NCBI GenBank assembly: GCA_011049095.1
Contig: DSDE01000188.1
Location: 1 to 21,004 of the forward strand
Origin: Fidelibacterota bacterium
GTDB taxonomy: Bacteria; Fidelibacterota; Fidelibacteria; Fidelibacterales; DSDE01
Reading direction: 5' to 3'
Length of the DNA stretch: 21,004 bases
Both the position numbers and the translations under genes were made by a program. Of the stretch, positions 7,298 to 16,230 are shown piece after piece; within the stretch, counting starts at the first letter, position 1, and each line of letters begins with the position of its first letter. The notes below the pieces were generated by a model. The model did no database searches. It saw only the letters and a list, made by a program, of their open reading frames with translations, and had not been told where the DNA came from.

Positions 7298-10200
7298 TTA
7301 AGAAGAAATGGGCACTTTATGAAGTAAATCATATCCATTTTTTTTAAACTGCACACTTACAATTTTAGAAACGCCCTCTTCCTGCATCGTAACACCATAT
7401 AGATAATCTGCGGACTTCATTGTCAGCTTATTGTGGGTGACAATAATAAATTGTGTCGTCTCGGTGAAGTGCCTGAGTACAGAGATAAAGCGATCTACGT
7501 TGCGGTCATCGAGAGGCGCATCCACTTCATCTAAAATACAATAGGGAGAAGGCTTAACCAGGTAAACAGAAAACAGGAGTGCAATAGCCGTCAGGGCTTT
7601 TTCGCCACCAGAAAGTGCTTTCATTGTTTTGAGCTCTTTTGTTTTGGGGCGAGCATAAATCTCTACATCTGCCTCTAGCGGATCGCTATTGCCAATGAGC
7701 TTGAGGTCTCCGCTTCCCTCAGGAAAAAAGAGGGCATAAGTTTTCTGAAAATTGGAGCGAATTTGTTCAAATACCTGAGTAAACTGCTTTCGGGCTTCAG
7801 TATCCAGTGTTTCGATGGTTTCCAGGAGGCTTTTTTCCGCCTCCAGCAAATCGTGCTGCTGTTCTTTGAGAAAAATCAGTCTCGCGGCATCCTCTTCATA
7901 TTCAGCTTTGACAGCCATATTGATAGGTCCTATGAGCTCGATCCGGCGTTTTAGTTTATCAATAGTCTCTTCCAGCTCTTCGTTGTTTAGCTCGGGATCA
8001 GAAAGAGAGCGGAGACTAATATCAAAACGATATTTATTGAGTATGCTTTCTCTAATCTGTTTTTGATTCATCCTGATGTCTGAGACTTTCAGCTCCAGAT
8101 TGCGCAGAATTTGAAAGACATTTTCTCGCTGTTTGTGTTGCTGGATAATTGAGTCTTCTGCTTTTTGAAGCTGTATTTTATTTGCTTGCAATTTATTGTT
8201 GCAATCGCTTCTCAATTGGGAAATCTCTGTGTGAGTCTCTTTTAATTTGCTTCCTTCGTGCTCCAGATTTTCTAAAAGTTTCTGCGCCTTCTCAATCAGT
8301 TGCTGGTTTTCTTTTGTCTCTTCAGCAGCTCTTTGGATTCTCATATCCAGGTCGGCAATAGTATCTACTGTATTTTGATAGCGGATTTGGGCCGTTTCCT
8401 TTTCTCGTTCCCTACTGATGCGCTCAATTTTCAGCTCTTGAAGCTCCTTATTGAGCTGGTCTTTCAGGGCAATGCAATCCTGGTGTTTGCTTTGAAAATC
8501 GATCATTTTTTTCTGGATTGTGTGCGCATTTTCAGTGGCTTGCTCGATTTCTGAGGCTGTTTTTTCCAGATTGGCTGCTGTCAGGTCAAGGTCTGATTGC
8601 AGCCGGCTTATAAGCTTACTGAGTTCGTCACATTGCTGCTGGGAGTGACGAATAGCATATTCTAAGGTATCACGTTGTTTCTCTTTTTCCTGGAGCAGTT
8701 TTTTTTGTGAATTCAGCTTGCGCAGCGACTCTTGATGCTCAATATCAAGTTTCTCTTTGTCTTTTATCAGCTTGTCGGATTTTTTCTGGAGGCTAACAAT
8801 TTGATTCTGAATTGTGTTTAGATCATTCTTGATGGCAGAGAGCTTCTCCTTGCGTCCGAGGATATGCTGTTCGTTCCCTGCGTTTCGTCCACCCTTGATG
8901 AGTCCTTTTTGTTCGAAGATATCACCGTCTGGTGTCACAAAACGGTGGCGGCTCCGGCGCAGAATATCATCAGGTATAGCTCTTAAATCATTCACGATTA
9001 GCAGATCGCCAAGGAAATAATCAATAAGCGCCTTATATTCGGGGGCAGATTTCACAAAATCGGTGGCTGGTCCGATGAGTTCAGCCCTATTGTAGTCAAA
9101 TCGAAGGGGTTCTCTTAGGCGGTCTCTTATGATATCCAGTGGAATGATTGTCACCCTTCCCTTTTGACGTTCCTTAAGAATTTCAATGAGATCAAGGGCG
9201 TCATTTTTAGTATAGCTCACCAAAAAGCGAGCAGTGTTTCCCAATGCCATCTCAATTGCTTTGGCATAATTTTCATCAACCTGTATCAGATCAGCTACTG
9301 TGCCGGCAATACCCTGATGGCGCAGATTTTTTATAGTGTATCGAACGCCGGGGTTGAATCCTTCCATTGATTCAATAATGTTTTCATAAAAAGTTTTTTC
9401 CCGCATTAAAGAATCCAGGCGGCTTTTTAGCAGAGAAAGTCTTTCACGCTGTGCAGAAATTAATTTTACCTGGCTATTTAGTTTTTCTGCCGTTGTCTTT
9501 TCATAAGTTTCTGAAGCGGAGATTTTTTCCTGCAAGCTTTTCAAATCAGATATGCTCTCACCTATAGCAGATTTGTGATTTTCGAGACGAAGACGGGCAT
9601 CCAAAAGCTTTGATTCTGTCGCCTCTTTTTCAATGGATTTTTGCTGCACCAGCTCACCTAAGTGCATATGCCGCTGTTCTTGGTCTCTCACCTTTTGATG
9701 TGCAGAAATTGCTTCTTTACGCAATAATTCTAAATGCAGATATTGCTGGCGATAAGCGTTTTCGGCTTGAGCAACCCGTTCTTGCAGCTCATTTTGTTTC
9801 AGCTTAAGTTTTTCAAATTCCGGATTATTTTGAATCAGCTCATTTTCCAGCTCCTGCTTTCGCTGAAGATTGGCAATCCGGCGATTAGCAGCCTCTTGTT
9901 TCTCCTGGGCAAGATGTTCATTGGCTCGAATGGCGGCTGAAGATTTCTCTTTCCAAAGGATAAGCTGTTCGTGATTTTGCCCGATCTTTTGGTTCAGTCC
10001 CTCAATTTGCTGACTATAATTCTGGTATTTTTTTTCCAGGGCATCGCGGTCTGCCTTATAACGGGCCAACATTGCTTCTTCGATACTTAGCTGCTGACCC
10101 GTTTCACTTTGGCTTGTATGACTATTGCTAAGCTGCTCTTCCAACGGAATGAGCTGATCCTGCAGTTTTTGCCATTCACGCTGGGCAAATGCTATTTCCA

Positions 10201-10873
10201 GATCCCGCAGCTCTTCGACATATTCCTGATATCGTTCATATTTATTAAGCTGTCTTTTTAATGCGCCTACTTTTTTTTCGACTTCATAAATAATATCTTC
10301 AAGGCGAGTGAGGTCTTCCTGGGTGGCATCCAGCTTCCGGTGGGTTGATTTGCGCTGGCTTTTATATTTATTGATTCCGGCTGCTTCTTCGAAAAGATAT
10401 TTTCTGCTCTCGCGGTTTTCATTCAGTATATCTTCCACCATTTTCAGCTCGATGACAGAATAGGCATTGGAGCTCATACCGGTATCAAGGAATAAATCAT
10501 GAATATCTTTTAGGCGAACCGGTGTCTGGTTTAGAAAATATTCACTGGTGCCATCACGGTATAGCCGGCGGGAAATGACGACATTCTCATAGGCTAAAGA
10601 TAAGACCTGGCGATTGTTGTGGATATTTAGACTCACTTCGGCATAGTTCAGCGGCTTTTTGTATTTTGAACCACCAAAAATCAGATCTGTCATTCGGTCT
10701 GATCGCAAAACGGAACCTTTTTGTTCACCCATAACCCAGCGGAGGGCATCTACCACATTGGTTTTACCGCAGCCATTGGGTCCGACAACACAGGTAAGCC
10801 CCTGACTAAATTTAAGTCGGGTGCGGTTTGCAAAAGATTTAAAACCAAAAATATCCAGCTCAGAAATGTACAT
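7298..10873 (-). CDS. smc: Chromosome segregation ATPase SMC
   Basis: 1191 residues from the ATG at 10873, the full length of a bacterial SMC. The head starts MYISELDIFGFKSF and carries Walker A GPNGCGKT at 31-38. Two long coiled coils (about 170-500 and 670-1000) flank a hinge at about 500-665 (GFNPGVRYTIKNL to KGLIKGGR). The C-terminal head half has the ABC signature LSGGEK near 1087-1092 and Walker B CILDEVDAPLDD. SMC dimers bind ScpAB and load on chromosomal DNA to organise and separate replicated chromosomes; scpA and scpB are not in this window. An in-frame TTG lies one codon earlier, but the ATG is better placed behind AAGGG. It follows the HIT gene by about 40 bases and is the last gene before a 179-base gap. 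Confidence 0.97.
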   Translation of the reverse strand: MYISELDIFGFKSFANRTRLKFSQGLTCVVGPNGCGKTNVVDALRWVMGEQKGSVLRSDRMTDLIFGGSKYKKPLNYAEVSLNIHNNRQVLSLAYENVVISRRLYRDGTSEYFLNQTPVRLKDIHDLFLDTGMSSNAYSVIELKMVEDILNENRESRKYLFEEAAGINKYKSQRKSTHRKLDATQEDLTRLEDIIYEVEKKVGALKRQLNKYERYQEYVEELRDLEIAFAQREWQKLQDQLIPLEEQLSNSHTSQSETGQQLSIEEAMLARYKADRDALEKKYQNYSQQIEGLNQKIGQNHEQLILWKEKSSAAIRANEHLAQEKQEAANRRIANLQRKQELENELIQNNPEFEKLKLKQNELQERVAQAENAYRQQYLHLELLRKEAISAHQKVRDQEQRHMHLGELVQQKSIEKEATESKLLDARLRLENHKSAIGESISDLKSLQEKISASETYEKTTAEKLNSQVKLISAQRERLSLLKSRLDSLMREKTFYENIIESMEGFNPGVRYTIKNLRHQGIAGTVADLIQVDENYAKAIEMALGNTARFLVSYTKNDALDLIEILKERQKGRVTIIPLDIIRDRLREPLRFDYNRAELIGPATDFVKSAPEYKALIDYFLGDLLIVNDLRAIPDDILRRSRHRFVTPDGDIFEQKGLIKGGRNAGNEQHILGRKEKLSAIKNDLNTIQNQIVSLQKKSDKLIKDKEKLDIEHQESLRKLNSQKKLLQEKEKQRDTLEYAIRHSQQQCDELSKLISRLQSDLDLTAANLEKTASEIEQATENAHTIQKKMIDFQSKHQDCIALKDQLNKELQELKIERISREREKETAQIRYQNTVDTIADLDMRIQRAAEETKENQQLIEKAQKLLENLEHEGSKLKETHTEISQLRSDCNNKLQANKIQLQKAEDSIIQQHKQRENVFQILRNLELKVSDIRMNQKQIRESILNKYRFDISLRSLSDPELNNEELEETIDKLKRRIELIGPINMAVKAEYEEDAARLIFLKEQQHDLLEAEKSLLETIETLDTEARKQFTQVFEQIRSNFQKTYALFFPEGSGDLKLIGNSDPLEADVEIYARPKTKELKTMKALSGGEKALTAIALLFSVYLVKPSPYCILDEVDAPLDDRNVDRFISVLRHFTETTQFIIVTHNKLTMKSADYLYGVTMQEEGVSKIVSVQFKKNGYDLLHKVPISS

Positions 10874-10912
10874 CAATTCCCTTCATCACAGATAGCAGTA
10901 TGAATGATGGAT

Positions 10913-11257
10913 TTAGCCTGGTGGCCAAGTCATTTTTCTTCCACCAAGCAGATGCAGATGTATATGCTCTACTTCCTGCCCGGCATCAGCGCCATTATTT
11001 ACTATGAGGCGATACCCATCATCAAGCCGCAATTTTTCCGCGACTAATTTAGCGCCATAAACCAGCTCCCCCATTAGGCAATGGTCATTTTCATCTAGGT
11101 TTTCAATTCTGTCAATGTGTTTTTTGGGAACAATGAGGATATGCTGAGGCGCTTTTGGATTGATATCGCGAAACGCAATAATCGAATCGGTCTCAAAAAT
11201 CAAATCTGCCGGTATATCCCTGCTGATTATCCGGCAAAAAATACATTCACTGTTCAT
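10913..11257 (-). CDS. HIT-family nucleotide hydrolase (HinT-like)
   Basis: 114 residues, a single HIT domain. The histidine triad is H98-I-H100-L-H102-L-L, where the middle histidine is the nucleophile in the family, followed by GGRKMTWPPG, a common HinT ending. C5 and C8 in CIFCRI form the N-terminal half of the zinc site seen in many bacterial HinT proteins. Family members split purine nucleoside phosphoramidates and aminoacyl adenylates to AMP. The start overlaps the rsmE stop by four bases (ATGA), with a GAGGAG site upstream, so the two are co-translated. Confidence 0.95.
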   Translation of the reverse strand: MNSECIFCRIISRDIPADLIFETDSIIAFRDINPKAPQHILIVPKKHIDRIENLDENDHCLMGELVYGAKLVAEKLRLDDGYRLIVNNGADAGQEVEHIHLHLLGGRKMTWPPG

Positions 11258-11985
11258 AATGACTCCTCTTTACTATTGGCGGCAGTAAGGGCAATTGCCA
11301 TTATTGCCGCTGTTTCAGTTCGCAGCCGGCGTTGTCCAAGCATAACCGTCTGAAATAAATTGTTTTGGCACAGCTTAAGCTCTTCAAGGGAAAAGCCGCC
11401 TTCAGGGCCAATCAGAAGCGCTATCTCCACTGTATTTATTGAGGGCAGCACATCAGCAAAAGACGAAGATTGATTTTGCTTGTCAAAAATAAACCGGCTC
11501 GAGATATATTTAGTATACTCAATAAAGGAGCTAAGTGGCTCAGGCGAAAAAAGCTCTGGAAGTCGGCTGCGTCCACACTGTTTCATAGCTGCCAATGAAA
11601 TTTTCTCAAGACGCGGAAGATTAAATTTTTGTCGGCTCACATTTTGCGTGTGGAGCAATCGTATTTCACTGACACCCAACTCCACAGCCTTTTCCACGAG
11701 CCATTCTAAGTGGCTTGATCGAATTAAGCCGATTCCCAATACAATTTTTCTTTTAAGTTCATTATAATTTGAATAAATATTGCCTGTTTTCAGTAAAGTT
11801 TTCTGAGCTGTAATCCGAACAATATGTGCCTCGGCAGCCAAACCTTTTCCGTCCAGCAGCATTATCTTTTGCCCCTGCCTCAGGCGAAGAACTTTCGCTA
11901 AATGATGATGCTCTTCTCCTGTCAAAAAGGCTTCAGCCAGACCCTGAGCTAAATATGGAAAATAGAAGTAGTGTTCGCCAGCCAT
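11254..11985 (-). CDS. rsmE: 16S rRNA m3U1498 methyltransferase RsmE
   Basis: 243 residues, normal for RsmE. The N-terminal part (about 1-70) is the PUA-like RNA-binding domain with HHLAKVLRLRQGQ. The rest is the SPOUT methyltransferase: GLIRSSHLEWLVEKAVELGV, then LLIGPEGGFSLEEL and the knot sequence LGQRRLRTETAAI that binds S-adenosylmethionine. The enzyme methylates N3 of U1498 in 16S rRNA after the small subunit is assembled. A GGAG site lies inside the end of the upstream barrel-protein gene, six bases separate the two genes, and the stop overlaps the HIT gene start. Confidence 0.95.
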   Translation of the reverse strand: MAGEHYFYFPYLAQGLAEAFLTGEEHHHLAKVLRLRQGQKIMLLDGKGLAAEAHIVRITAQKTLLKTGNIYSNYNELKRKIVLGIGLIRSSHLEWLVEKAVELGVSEIRLLHTQNVSRQKFNLPRLEKISLAAMKQCGRSRLPELFSPEPLSSFIEYTKYISSRFIFDKQNQSSSFADVLPSINTVEIALLIGPEGGFSLEELKLCQNNLFQTVMLGQRRLRTETAAIMAIALTAANSKEESL

Positions 11986-11991
11986 ATTCTC

Positions 11992-12591
11992 CTATCGGAT
12001 TCTCCCATATTGCAAGACCAGTGAAAGACCATCCCACATTGATCGACCGTCAATAGTTTGATAGAAAGCATTAATTTCATATCCAGCAGCCACCGAAAAT
12101 CCATAGCCGCCACCGGCTTTAAAATCAATGCCGCCATAAATACCGCCGCTATAGCCGCCATAGCTTGTAATATTTTTTATTTTATTTTTAAAAGAGCTAT
12201 ATTCCGGTGTATCCATAGCTAAAACAGCGCCTGCCTGCACCATTAGAAAAGGTGAAAAAGCATTGGCTAATTCACCACGGAAAAGATGATATTTCAGGCC
12301 GAGCCCACTTTTAAGAAAATCTAGGCTTACCTCATTGACCTTATGGGGATAACCATAATTATCATATAGAGTTACTTCACCAGCAGTGATGCTGAGCCAG
12401 TGCAGATTTATTAAAAGCTGAAGGTTTGTTAAAGGTGCAAACTGATAAAAAGCGCCAAAGCCTCCGCCAATATCAGAAATGCGGGCTTCCAGTCCGCCAT
12501 ATCTATTCACATCAGCCATAGAATGAATTTGGCCTTGAGCGAAAGTCGTCAGTGTCAGTATCAACCCAGCGATGTAAATTTTTCGTTTCAT
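11992..12591 (-). CDS. Secreted, probably outer-membrane beta-barrel protein of unknown function
   Basis: 199 residues. An N-terminal signal peptide (MKRKIYIAGLILTLTTFAQG, cleavage likely near 20) is clear. The mature part is rich in glycine and aromatic residues with alternating hydrophobic stretches, for example GGGFGAFYQF, LQLLINLHWLSI, GLGLKYHLF, PFLMVQAGAVL, GGIYGGIDF, GYGFSVAAGYEI and a final LSLVLQYGRI. These can be read as about eight amphipathic strands, as in small OmpX/OmpW-type barrels. No cysteine or lipobox is present. The start has a GGGAGG site. I cannot assign it to a named family; its place between tag and rsmE gives no functional clue. Confidence 0.8.
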   Translation of the reverse strand: MKRKIYIAGLILTLTTFAQGQIHSMADVNRYGGLEARISDIGGGFGAFYQFAPLTNLQLLINLHWLSITAGEVTLYDNYGYPHKVNEVSLDFLKSGLGLKYHLFRGELANAFSPFLMVQAGAVLAMDTPEYSSFKNKIKNITSYGGYSGGIYGGIDFKAGGGYGFSVAAGYEINAFYQTIDGRSMWDGLSLVLQYGRIR

Positions 12592-12650
12592 ATTGAAACC
12601 TCCCTTTCCCTTAAAAATAGGGGATAATTATGAAGATAACAATGGAGAAA

Positions 12651-13223
12651 TTATTCCTGAACCTGAGAATAGCGAAAACAGGAAAATATGTGATCATTCA
12701 CCATCCCTGCCGCTTGCATAAATGCGTAGCAGATTGTTGTTCCTGTAAATTTAAAACCCCTCTCAATCAGCGCTTTACTCATTGCGTCTGATTCTGATGT
12801 CTTTCCTGGTATGTCCTGCATCTTTCCCCAACAGTTGATTTTGGTCTCTCCGCCGGTAAACTGCCATAAAAATTTGCTGAATGAGATTTTTTCTGAAAGC
12901 CTCAGATATGCCTGAGCGTTCGTCACTGCAGCTTCAATTTTAAGCCGATTCCGAATAATACCCGGATTTTGCATTAGCGAAAGCTTCTTTGCTTCATCAT
13001 AGCGGGCAATTATTTCGGGGTCAAATTGGTCGAAGGCTAACTGAAAAGAGGGGCGTTTTTTTAGAATAGTCAGCCAGGAGAGCCCCGCTTGAAAGCCATC
13101 CAAAATCAAAAATTCAAAAAGCTTTTGATCATCCCACAACGGCACTCCCCACTCTGTGTCGTGATATTTCTGCAGCAATGAGTGACTCTCTGCCCAATTA
13201 CAACGAATAATTTGAGTCATCAT
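12651..13223 (-). CDS. tag: DNA-3-methyladenine glycosylase I
   Basis: 190 residues, close to E. coli Tag (187). The structural zinc site is complete: C8 (RCNW), H21 (YHDTEWGVP), H178 and C182 (VNDHIFSC). QAGLSWLTILKKR and RGFKFTGTTICYAFMQA are family signatures. The residue matching the catalytic-pocket glutamate E38 of E. coli is aspartate here (D42 in LILDGFQ), a conservative change. The enzyme removes 3-methyladenine from alkylated DNA to start base excision repair. The first of two adjacent ATG codons is preceded by AAAGGA at good spacing; it lies inside selA, giving a 26-base overlap in another frame. No alkylation-response genes are adjacent. Confidence 0.95.
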   Translation of the reverse strand: MMTQIIRCNWAESHSLLQKYHDTEWGVPLWDDQKLFEFLILDGFQAGLSWLTILKKRPSFQLAFDQFDPEIIARYDEAKKLSLMQNPGIIRNRLKIEAAVTNAQAYLRLSEKISFSKFLWQFTGGETKINCWGKMQDIPGKTSESDAMSKALIERGFKFTGTTICYAFMQAAGMVNDHIFSCFRYSQVQE

Positions 13224-14601
13224 TCAGATATCCTTTTAGAATTTTTGTGATGTGAGCCGCAAGAACCTGTATCTGATTTGGTAATATCGCCCTTAAATCA
13301 ATGTAATAAGTATCCTTATGAATATAGCCGATTACAGGTGGCTGCACATCTTTTCTGAACCGATCAGCGATTGTTTTAGCATCGTGTCCGGAAAAACGAA
13401 TTGCCATAGATGGAATCTGTTGTAATGGAGCTGAACCGCTGCCAGCCTCAACAAATCTTTCAAGCAAATCTAAGTTTTCTCTAAATTCAGTTGGAATAGC
13501 TGAAAGAATTGCCTCACCCCGCGATTTGAGCGTTTCTGTACTCTGTTCAAGGAGCCTGTGAGTCAGTATCATCGGCGCGCCGTTTTTAACATATTGAATC
13601 AGTGTCTCCTGCAGTAATGTGAAGATCACTTTATCGCATCGCACAGCCCGCATTAAGGGATGCGCAAGAATCTTTTTCATGGCAATACGCTTACCGGCAA
13701 TAATTCCAGCCTGAGGTCCGCCAAGCAATTTATCTCCGCTGAAAGTGCATATATCCACGCCAGCTTCCATCACCTCTCTGACCCTATGCTCTCCGTTAAT
13801 ATTCTGAGCTGACAGGTCTTTTAACATCCCGCTTCCCAAATCATAAATCAATAATAAGCCATGCTGATGCGCCAAATCCGCCAATTCTCTAAGGCTTGGC
13901 TGAGCTGTAAAACCCTGAATACAATAATTTGAACTGTGAGCTGCAAATATTATCCTTGTTCGAGGTGATATTGCTAAACGATAATCACGCAAGTGTGTTC
14001 TATTTGTTGTTCCCACTTCAACCATAATTGTTCCAGACTGTTTCATAACATCTGGAATACGAAAGGCGCCGCCAATCTCTACCAACTGCCCTCTGCTGAC
14101 AATCGTCTCAGAAGCATCGCCTCCCAATGCACAGAGGCTCAGCAATACAGCCGCTGCATTATTATTTACTACAGCATGGTCCTCAGCGCCTGTTAAAAAT
14201 CTCAGCAAGTGACCGTTATGAAAATTGCGCTCACCACGAGCTCCACTATTGATATCAAACTCAAGCAGTAAATATCCTTTAAGAATGTTTACTGCGGAAT
14301 TGAGCAGGTATTCATCTAAGGGCGCTCGTCCTAAACCCGTATGAAGGACAATGCCGGTACCATTAATAACAGGCTCCAGTGTTCCGTGGATTATTTTCCT
14401 GAAAGCATCAGCGAGGGCTCTTACCAAATCAGTTTCTGAAAAATCCGGCTTTATGGAAAGGTTTTTACCCTTTTTCAAATCAAATAAAAATTCCTGAATA
14501 AACCAAACAGCAAATTCAGGAATAATATTAGGAAAAATCTCAAGGAGCTTTTCCTTAAGAATATTTACTGAGGGAATTTTTCGCCAGATATGATCAGCCA
14601 T
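13198..14601 (-). CDS. selA: L-seryl-tRNA(Sec) selenium transferase
   Basis: 467 residues, full length for bacterial SelA. Recognisable parts are the N-terminal IPSVNILKEKLLE, VINGTGIVLHTGLGRAPL, VVNNNAAAVLLSLCAL, VSRGQLVEIGGAFRIPDV, EVGTTNRTHLRDY, and the PLP-binding lysine K291 in FSGDKLLGGPQAG. SelA converts seryl-tRNA(Sec) to selenocysteinyl-tRNA(Sec) with selenophosphate, as a large ring in E. coli. The gene therefore predicts selenoprotein synthesis, though selB, selC and selD are not in this window. It starts 18 bases after rplS with no clear ribosome binding site, and is probably transcribed from the ribosomal operon. Confidence 0.97.
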   Translation of the reverse strand: MADHIWRKIPSVNILKEKLLEIFPNIIPEFAVWFIQEFLFDLKKGKNLSIKPDFSETDLVRALADAFRKIIHGTLEPVINGTGIVLHTGLGRAPLDEYLLNSAVNILKGYLLLEFDINSGARGERNFHNGHLLRFLTGAEDHAVVNNNAAAVLLSLCALGGDASETIVSRGQLVEIGGAFRIPDVMKQSGTIMVEVGTTNRTHLRDYRLAISPRTRIIFAAHSSNYCIQGFTAQPSLRELADLAHQHGLLLIYDLGSGMLKDLSAQNINGEHRVREVMEAGVDICTFSGDKLLGGPQAGIIAGKRIAMKKILAHPLMRAVRCDKVIFTLLQETLIQYVKNGAPMILTHRLLEQSTETLKSRGEAILSAIPTEFRENLDLLERFVEAGSGSAPLQQIPSMAIRFSGHDAKTIADRFRKDVQPPVIGYIHKDTYYIDLRAILPNQIQVLAAHITKILKGYLNDDSNYSL

Positions 14602-14619
14602 AGAGTCGGCCGAACACTA

Positions 14620-14967
14620 TTAGAAGCGTACTTCCTTGACTTTGGTCGCTTTTTTGCCCTTTAATGCGCGCAAATAATAAAGTTTTGCCCTGCGAACCTT
14701 GCCAATGGTTTCACGCTTAATATTGGCGATATGGGGTGAATGGACAGGGAATATTCTTTCCACGCCTACGCCATTGGAAATTTTACGCACAGTAAAAGTC
14801 TCATTGATGCCACTGCCTTTACGTCCGATACAGATACCTTTAAAAATCTGTATCCTTTCCTTTTCGCCTTCTCGAACCCTTACTTCAATAGACAAGGTGT
14901 CACCTGGCTTAAATTCAGGCAAATCTGTTTTCATCATATTTTTTTCAAGTTCACTTAATGCATGCAT
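14620..14967 (-). CDS. rplS: 50S ribosomal protein L19
   Basis: 115 residues, the standard L19 length. Family sequences seen are FKPGDTLSIEVRVREGEKERIQ, IFKGICIGRKGSG, TFTVRKISNGVGVERIFPVH and the basic ending RRAKLYYLRALKGKKA. L19 sits at the interface of the two ribosomal subunits. The start ATG lies one base after the trmD stop, with GGAG in the end of trmD. The order rpsP, khpA, rimM, trmD, rplS is the classical one. Confidence 0.98.
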   Translation of the reverse strand: MHALSELEKNMMKTDLPEFKPGDTLSIEVRVREGEKERIQIFKGICIGRKGSGINETFTVRKISNGVGVERIFPVHSPHIANIKRETIGKVRRAKLYYLRALKGKKATKVKEVRF

Positions 14968-14968
14968 T

Positions 14969-15703
14969 TTATTTTTCTCCTTTTATTATCAAATCTTCTA
15001 AGGCTGTCTGCTGCAGATAACGCTGATAAAGCCTGGGATTATTTATTTTCGTCTTCTCCCGCCTTTTCTCGATGCGCCATTGTAAAATGTGCTTGTGATG
15101 TCCACTGAGCAGCACTTCTGGAACTGACAGACTATGGAATGTATCGGGGCGCGTGTACCATGGACAATCGAGAAGTGGATATGAGTAGCTGTCGCCTTCT
15201 GCTGATTCGCTGTTTCCTAAAACACCTGGTATCAAACGGACAACTGCATCAATAATAACCAGTGCCGCGATTTCTCCGCTTGTCAGGACATACTCACCGA
15301 TGCTAATCTCCTGGTCAATCCAATAGTCTCTAATCCGCTGATCAATGCCTTTATAATGCCCGCAAATAAAGACCAAATGCTCCTCCTTTGCCAGCAGCTC
15401 GGCGGTCTTTTGTTTAAAATGCTGGCCATCTGGCGTTGGAAAGACAATTCTTGCCCTCTTTCGACTTACATCATCAGGAAAGATCACGCTCAATGCATCC
15501 CATAGCGGCTGGGGTGTCATTACCATTCCTGCACCACCGCCAAAGGGATAATCGTCTGTTTTACCATGTTTAGCATCGCTAAACCTTCTGATATTATGAA
15601 CGCTGATATCTACGAGCTCCTTTTCCTGAGCGATGCGGCTGATGCTGCTCTGAACCACTGGTTCGAGCATCTCCGGGAAAATAGTCAGAACATCAATCTT
15701 CAC
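14969..15703 (-). CDS. trmD: tRNA (guanine37-N1)-methyltransferase
   Basis: 244 residues, normal for TrmD. The SPOUT trefoil-knot domain fills the first 160 residues: MKIDVLTIFPEML, FGGGAGMVM, ICGHYKGIDQR, and SIGEYVLTSGE with VVRLIPGVLGN. The C-terminal tRNA-binding part has CPWYTRPDTF, VPEVLLSGHHKHI and WRIEKR. It methylates N1 of G37 next to the anticodon and prevents +1 frameshifting. The start codon is GTG at 15703, preceded by GGAAGG, and overlaps rimM by 11 bases. Confidence 0.98.
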   Translation of the reverse strand: MKIDVLTIFPEMLEPVVQSSISRIAQEKELVDISVHNIRRFSDAKHGKTDDYPFGGGAGMVMTPQPLWDALSVIFPDDVSRKRARIVFPTPDGQHFKQKTAELLAKEEHLVFICGHYKGIDQRIRDYWIDQEISIGEYVLTSGEIAALVIIDAVVRLIPGVLGNSESAEGDSYSYPLLDCPWYTRPDTFHSLSVPEVLLSGHHKHILQWRIEKRREKTKINNPRLYQRYLQQTALEDLIIKGEK

Positions 15704-16214
15704 TCAGCAGACCTTCCTGCAGCTTCACCCTGATTTGCCGGTCAGCTTCGTTGACCTCCAGAATAAACTCATCTACCCATGGAATCAAAGAAAGATGTCC
15801 ATTATGCTCAAGCTCCAGCAGGGGACTGGCAAATCTGTTATCCTCCAGGAGCTGGATTGCTGTGGCAATCCACCTTTTTGAATCAGCATCAATCACCTGC
15901 CAGCCCTTCACGTCAGGGGCTTCTGGCTGCCTTTTCTGAAGCTCATTCCATTCTTCCTCAGTGACGAATAGCTTTAAGCCTTTCCTTTTCTCACCGTCAT
16001 CGCGATTCTTAAGCTTCGAGAATGCAGCAATCACTTTGTTATTTTGGATATGAGCATATTTGATCTCAAAAACTTCATCGGGTGCAGCACCTATCCCAGC
16101 AAATACCTTTTTCAAAGAGCAGAAAAAACCAGTATCAGGCACATCGAGATGCACCTGAACCTCGCCTTTCAGGCCATGAGCTTTTACGATATGGCCAATG
16201 ACCTTGAAAGACAT
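15693..16214 (-). CDS. rimM: 16S rRNA processing / ribosome maturation factor RimM
   Basis: 173 residues. The N-terminal RimM domain begins with VIGHIVKAHGLKGEVQVHLD, the standard start of the family. A PRC-barrel domain follows (about 100-170: VKGWQVIDADSKRWIATAI, ASPLLELEHNGHLSLIPWVDEFI). RimM binds ribosomal protein S19 and helps 30S head assembly. The ribosome binding site before the ATG is weak, and the gene follows khpA by 16 bases. Its 3' end contains the start of trmD. Confidence 0.96.
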   Translation of the reverse strand: MSFKVIGHIVKAHGLKGEVQVHLDVPDTGFFCSLKKVFAGIGAAPDEVFEIKYAHIQNNKVIAAFSKLKNRDDGEKRKGLKLFVTEEEWNELQKRQPEAPDVKGWQVIDADSKRWIATAIQLLEDNRFASPLLELEHNGHLSLIPWVDEFILEVNEADRQIRVKLQEGLLSED

Positions 16215-16230
16215 CTTAGAATCGGGAATA

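Noticed and set aside
7763..9940. Several plus-strand frames of 60-84 codons within smc
   Set aside because: They are antisense to the coiled-coil coding region, where biased codon use opens the opposite strand; none has a domain or a good start.
10874..10876. TTG start for smc one codon upstream
   Set aside because: The ATG at 10873 gives the family-standard N-terminus MYISELDIFGFKSF and has better spacing to AAGGG.
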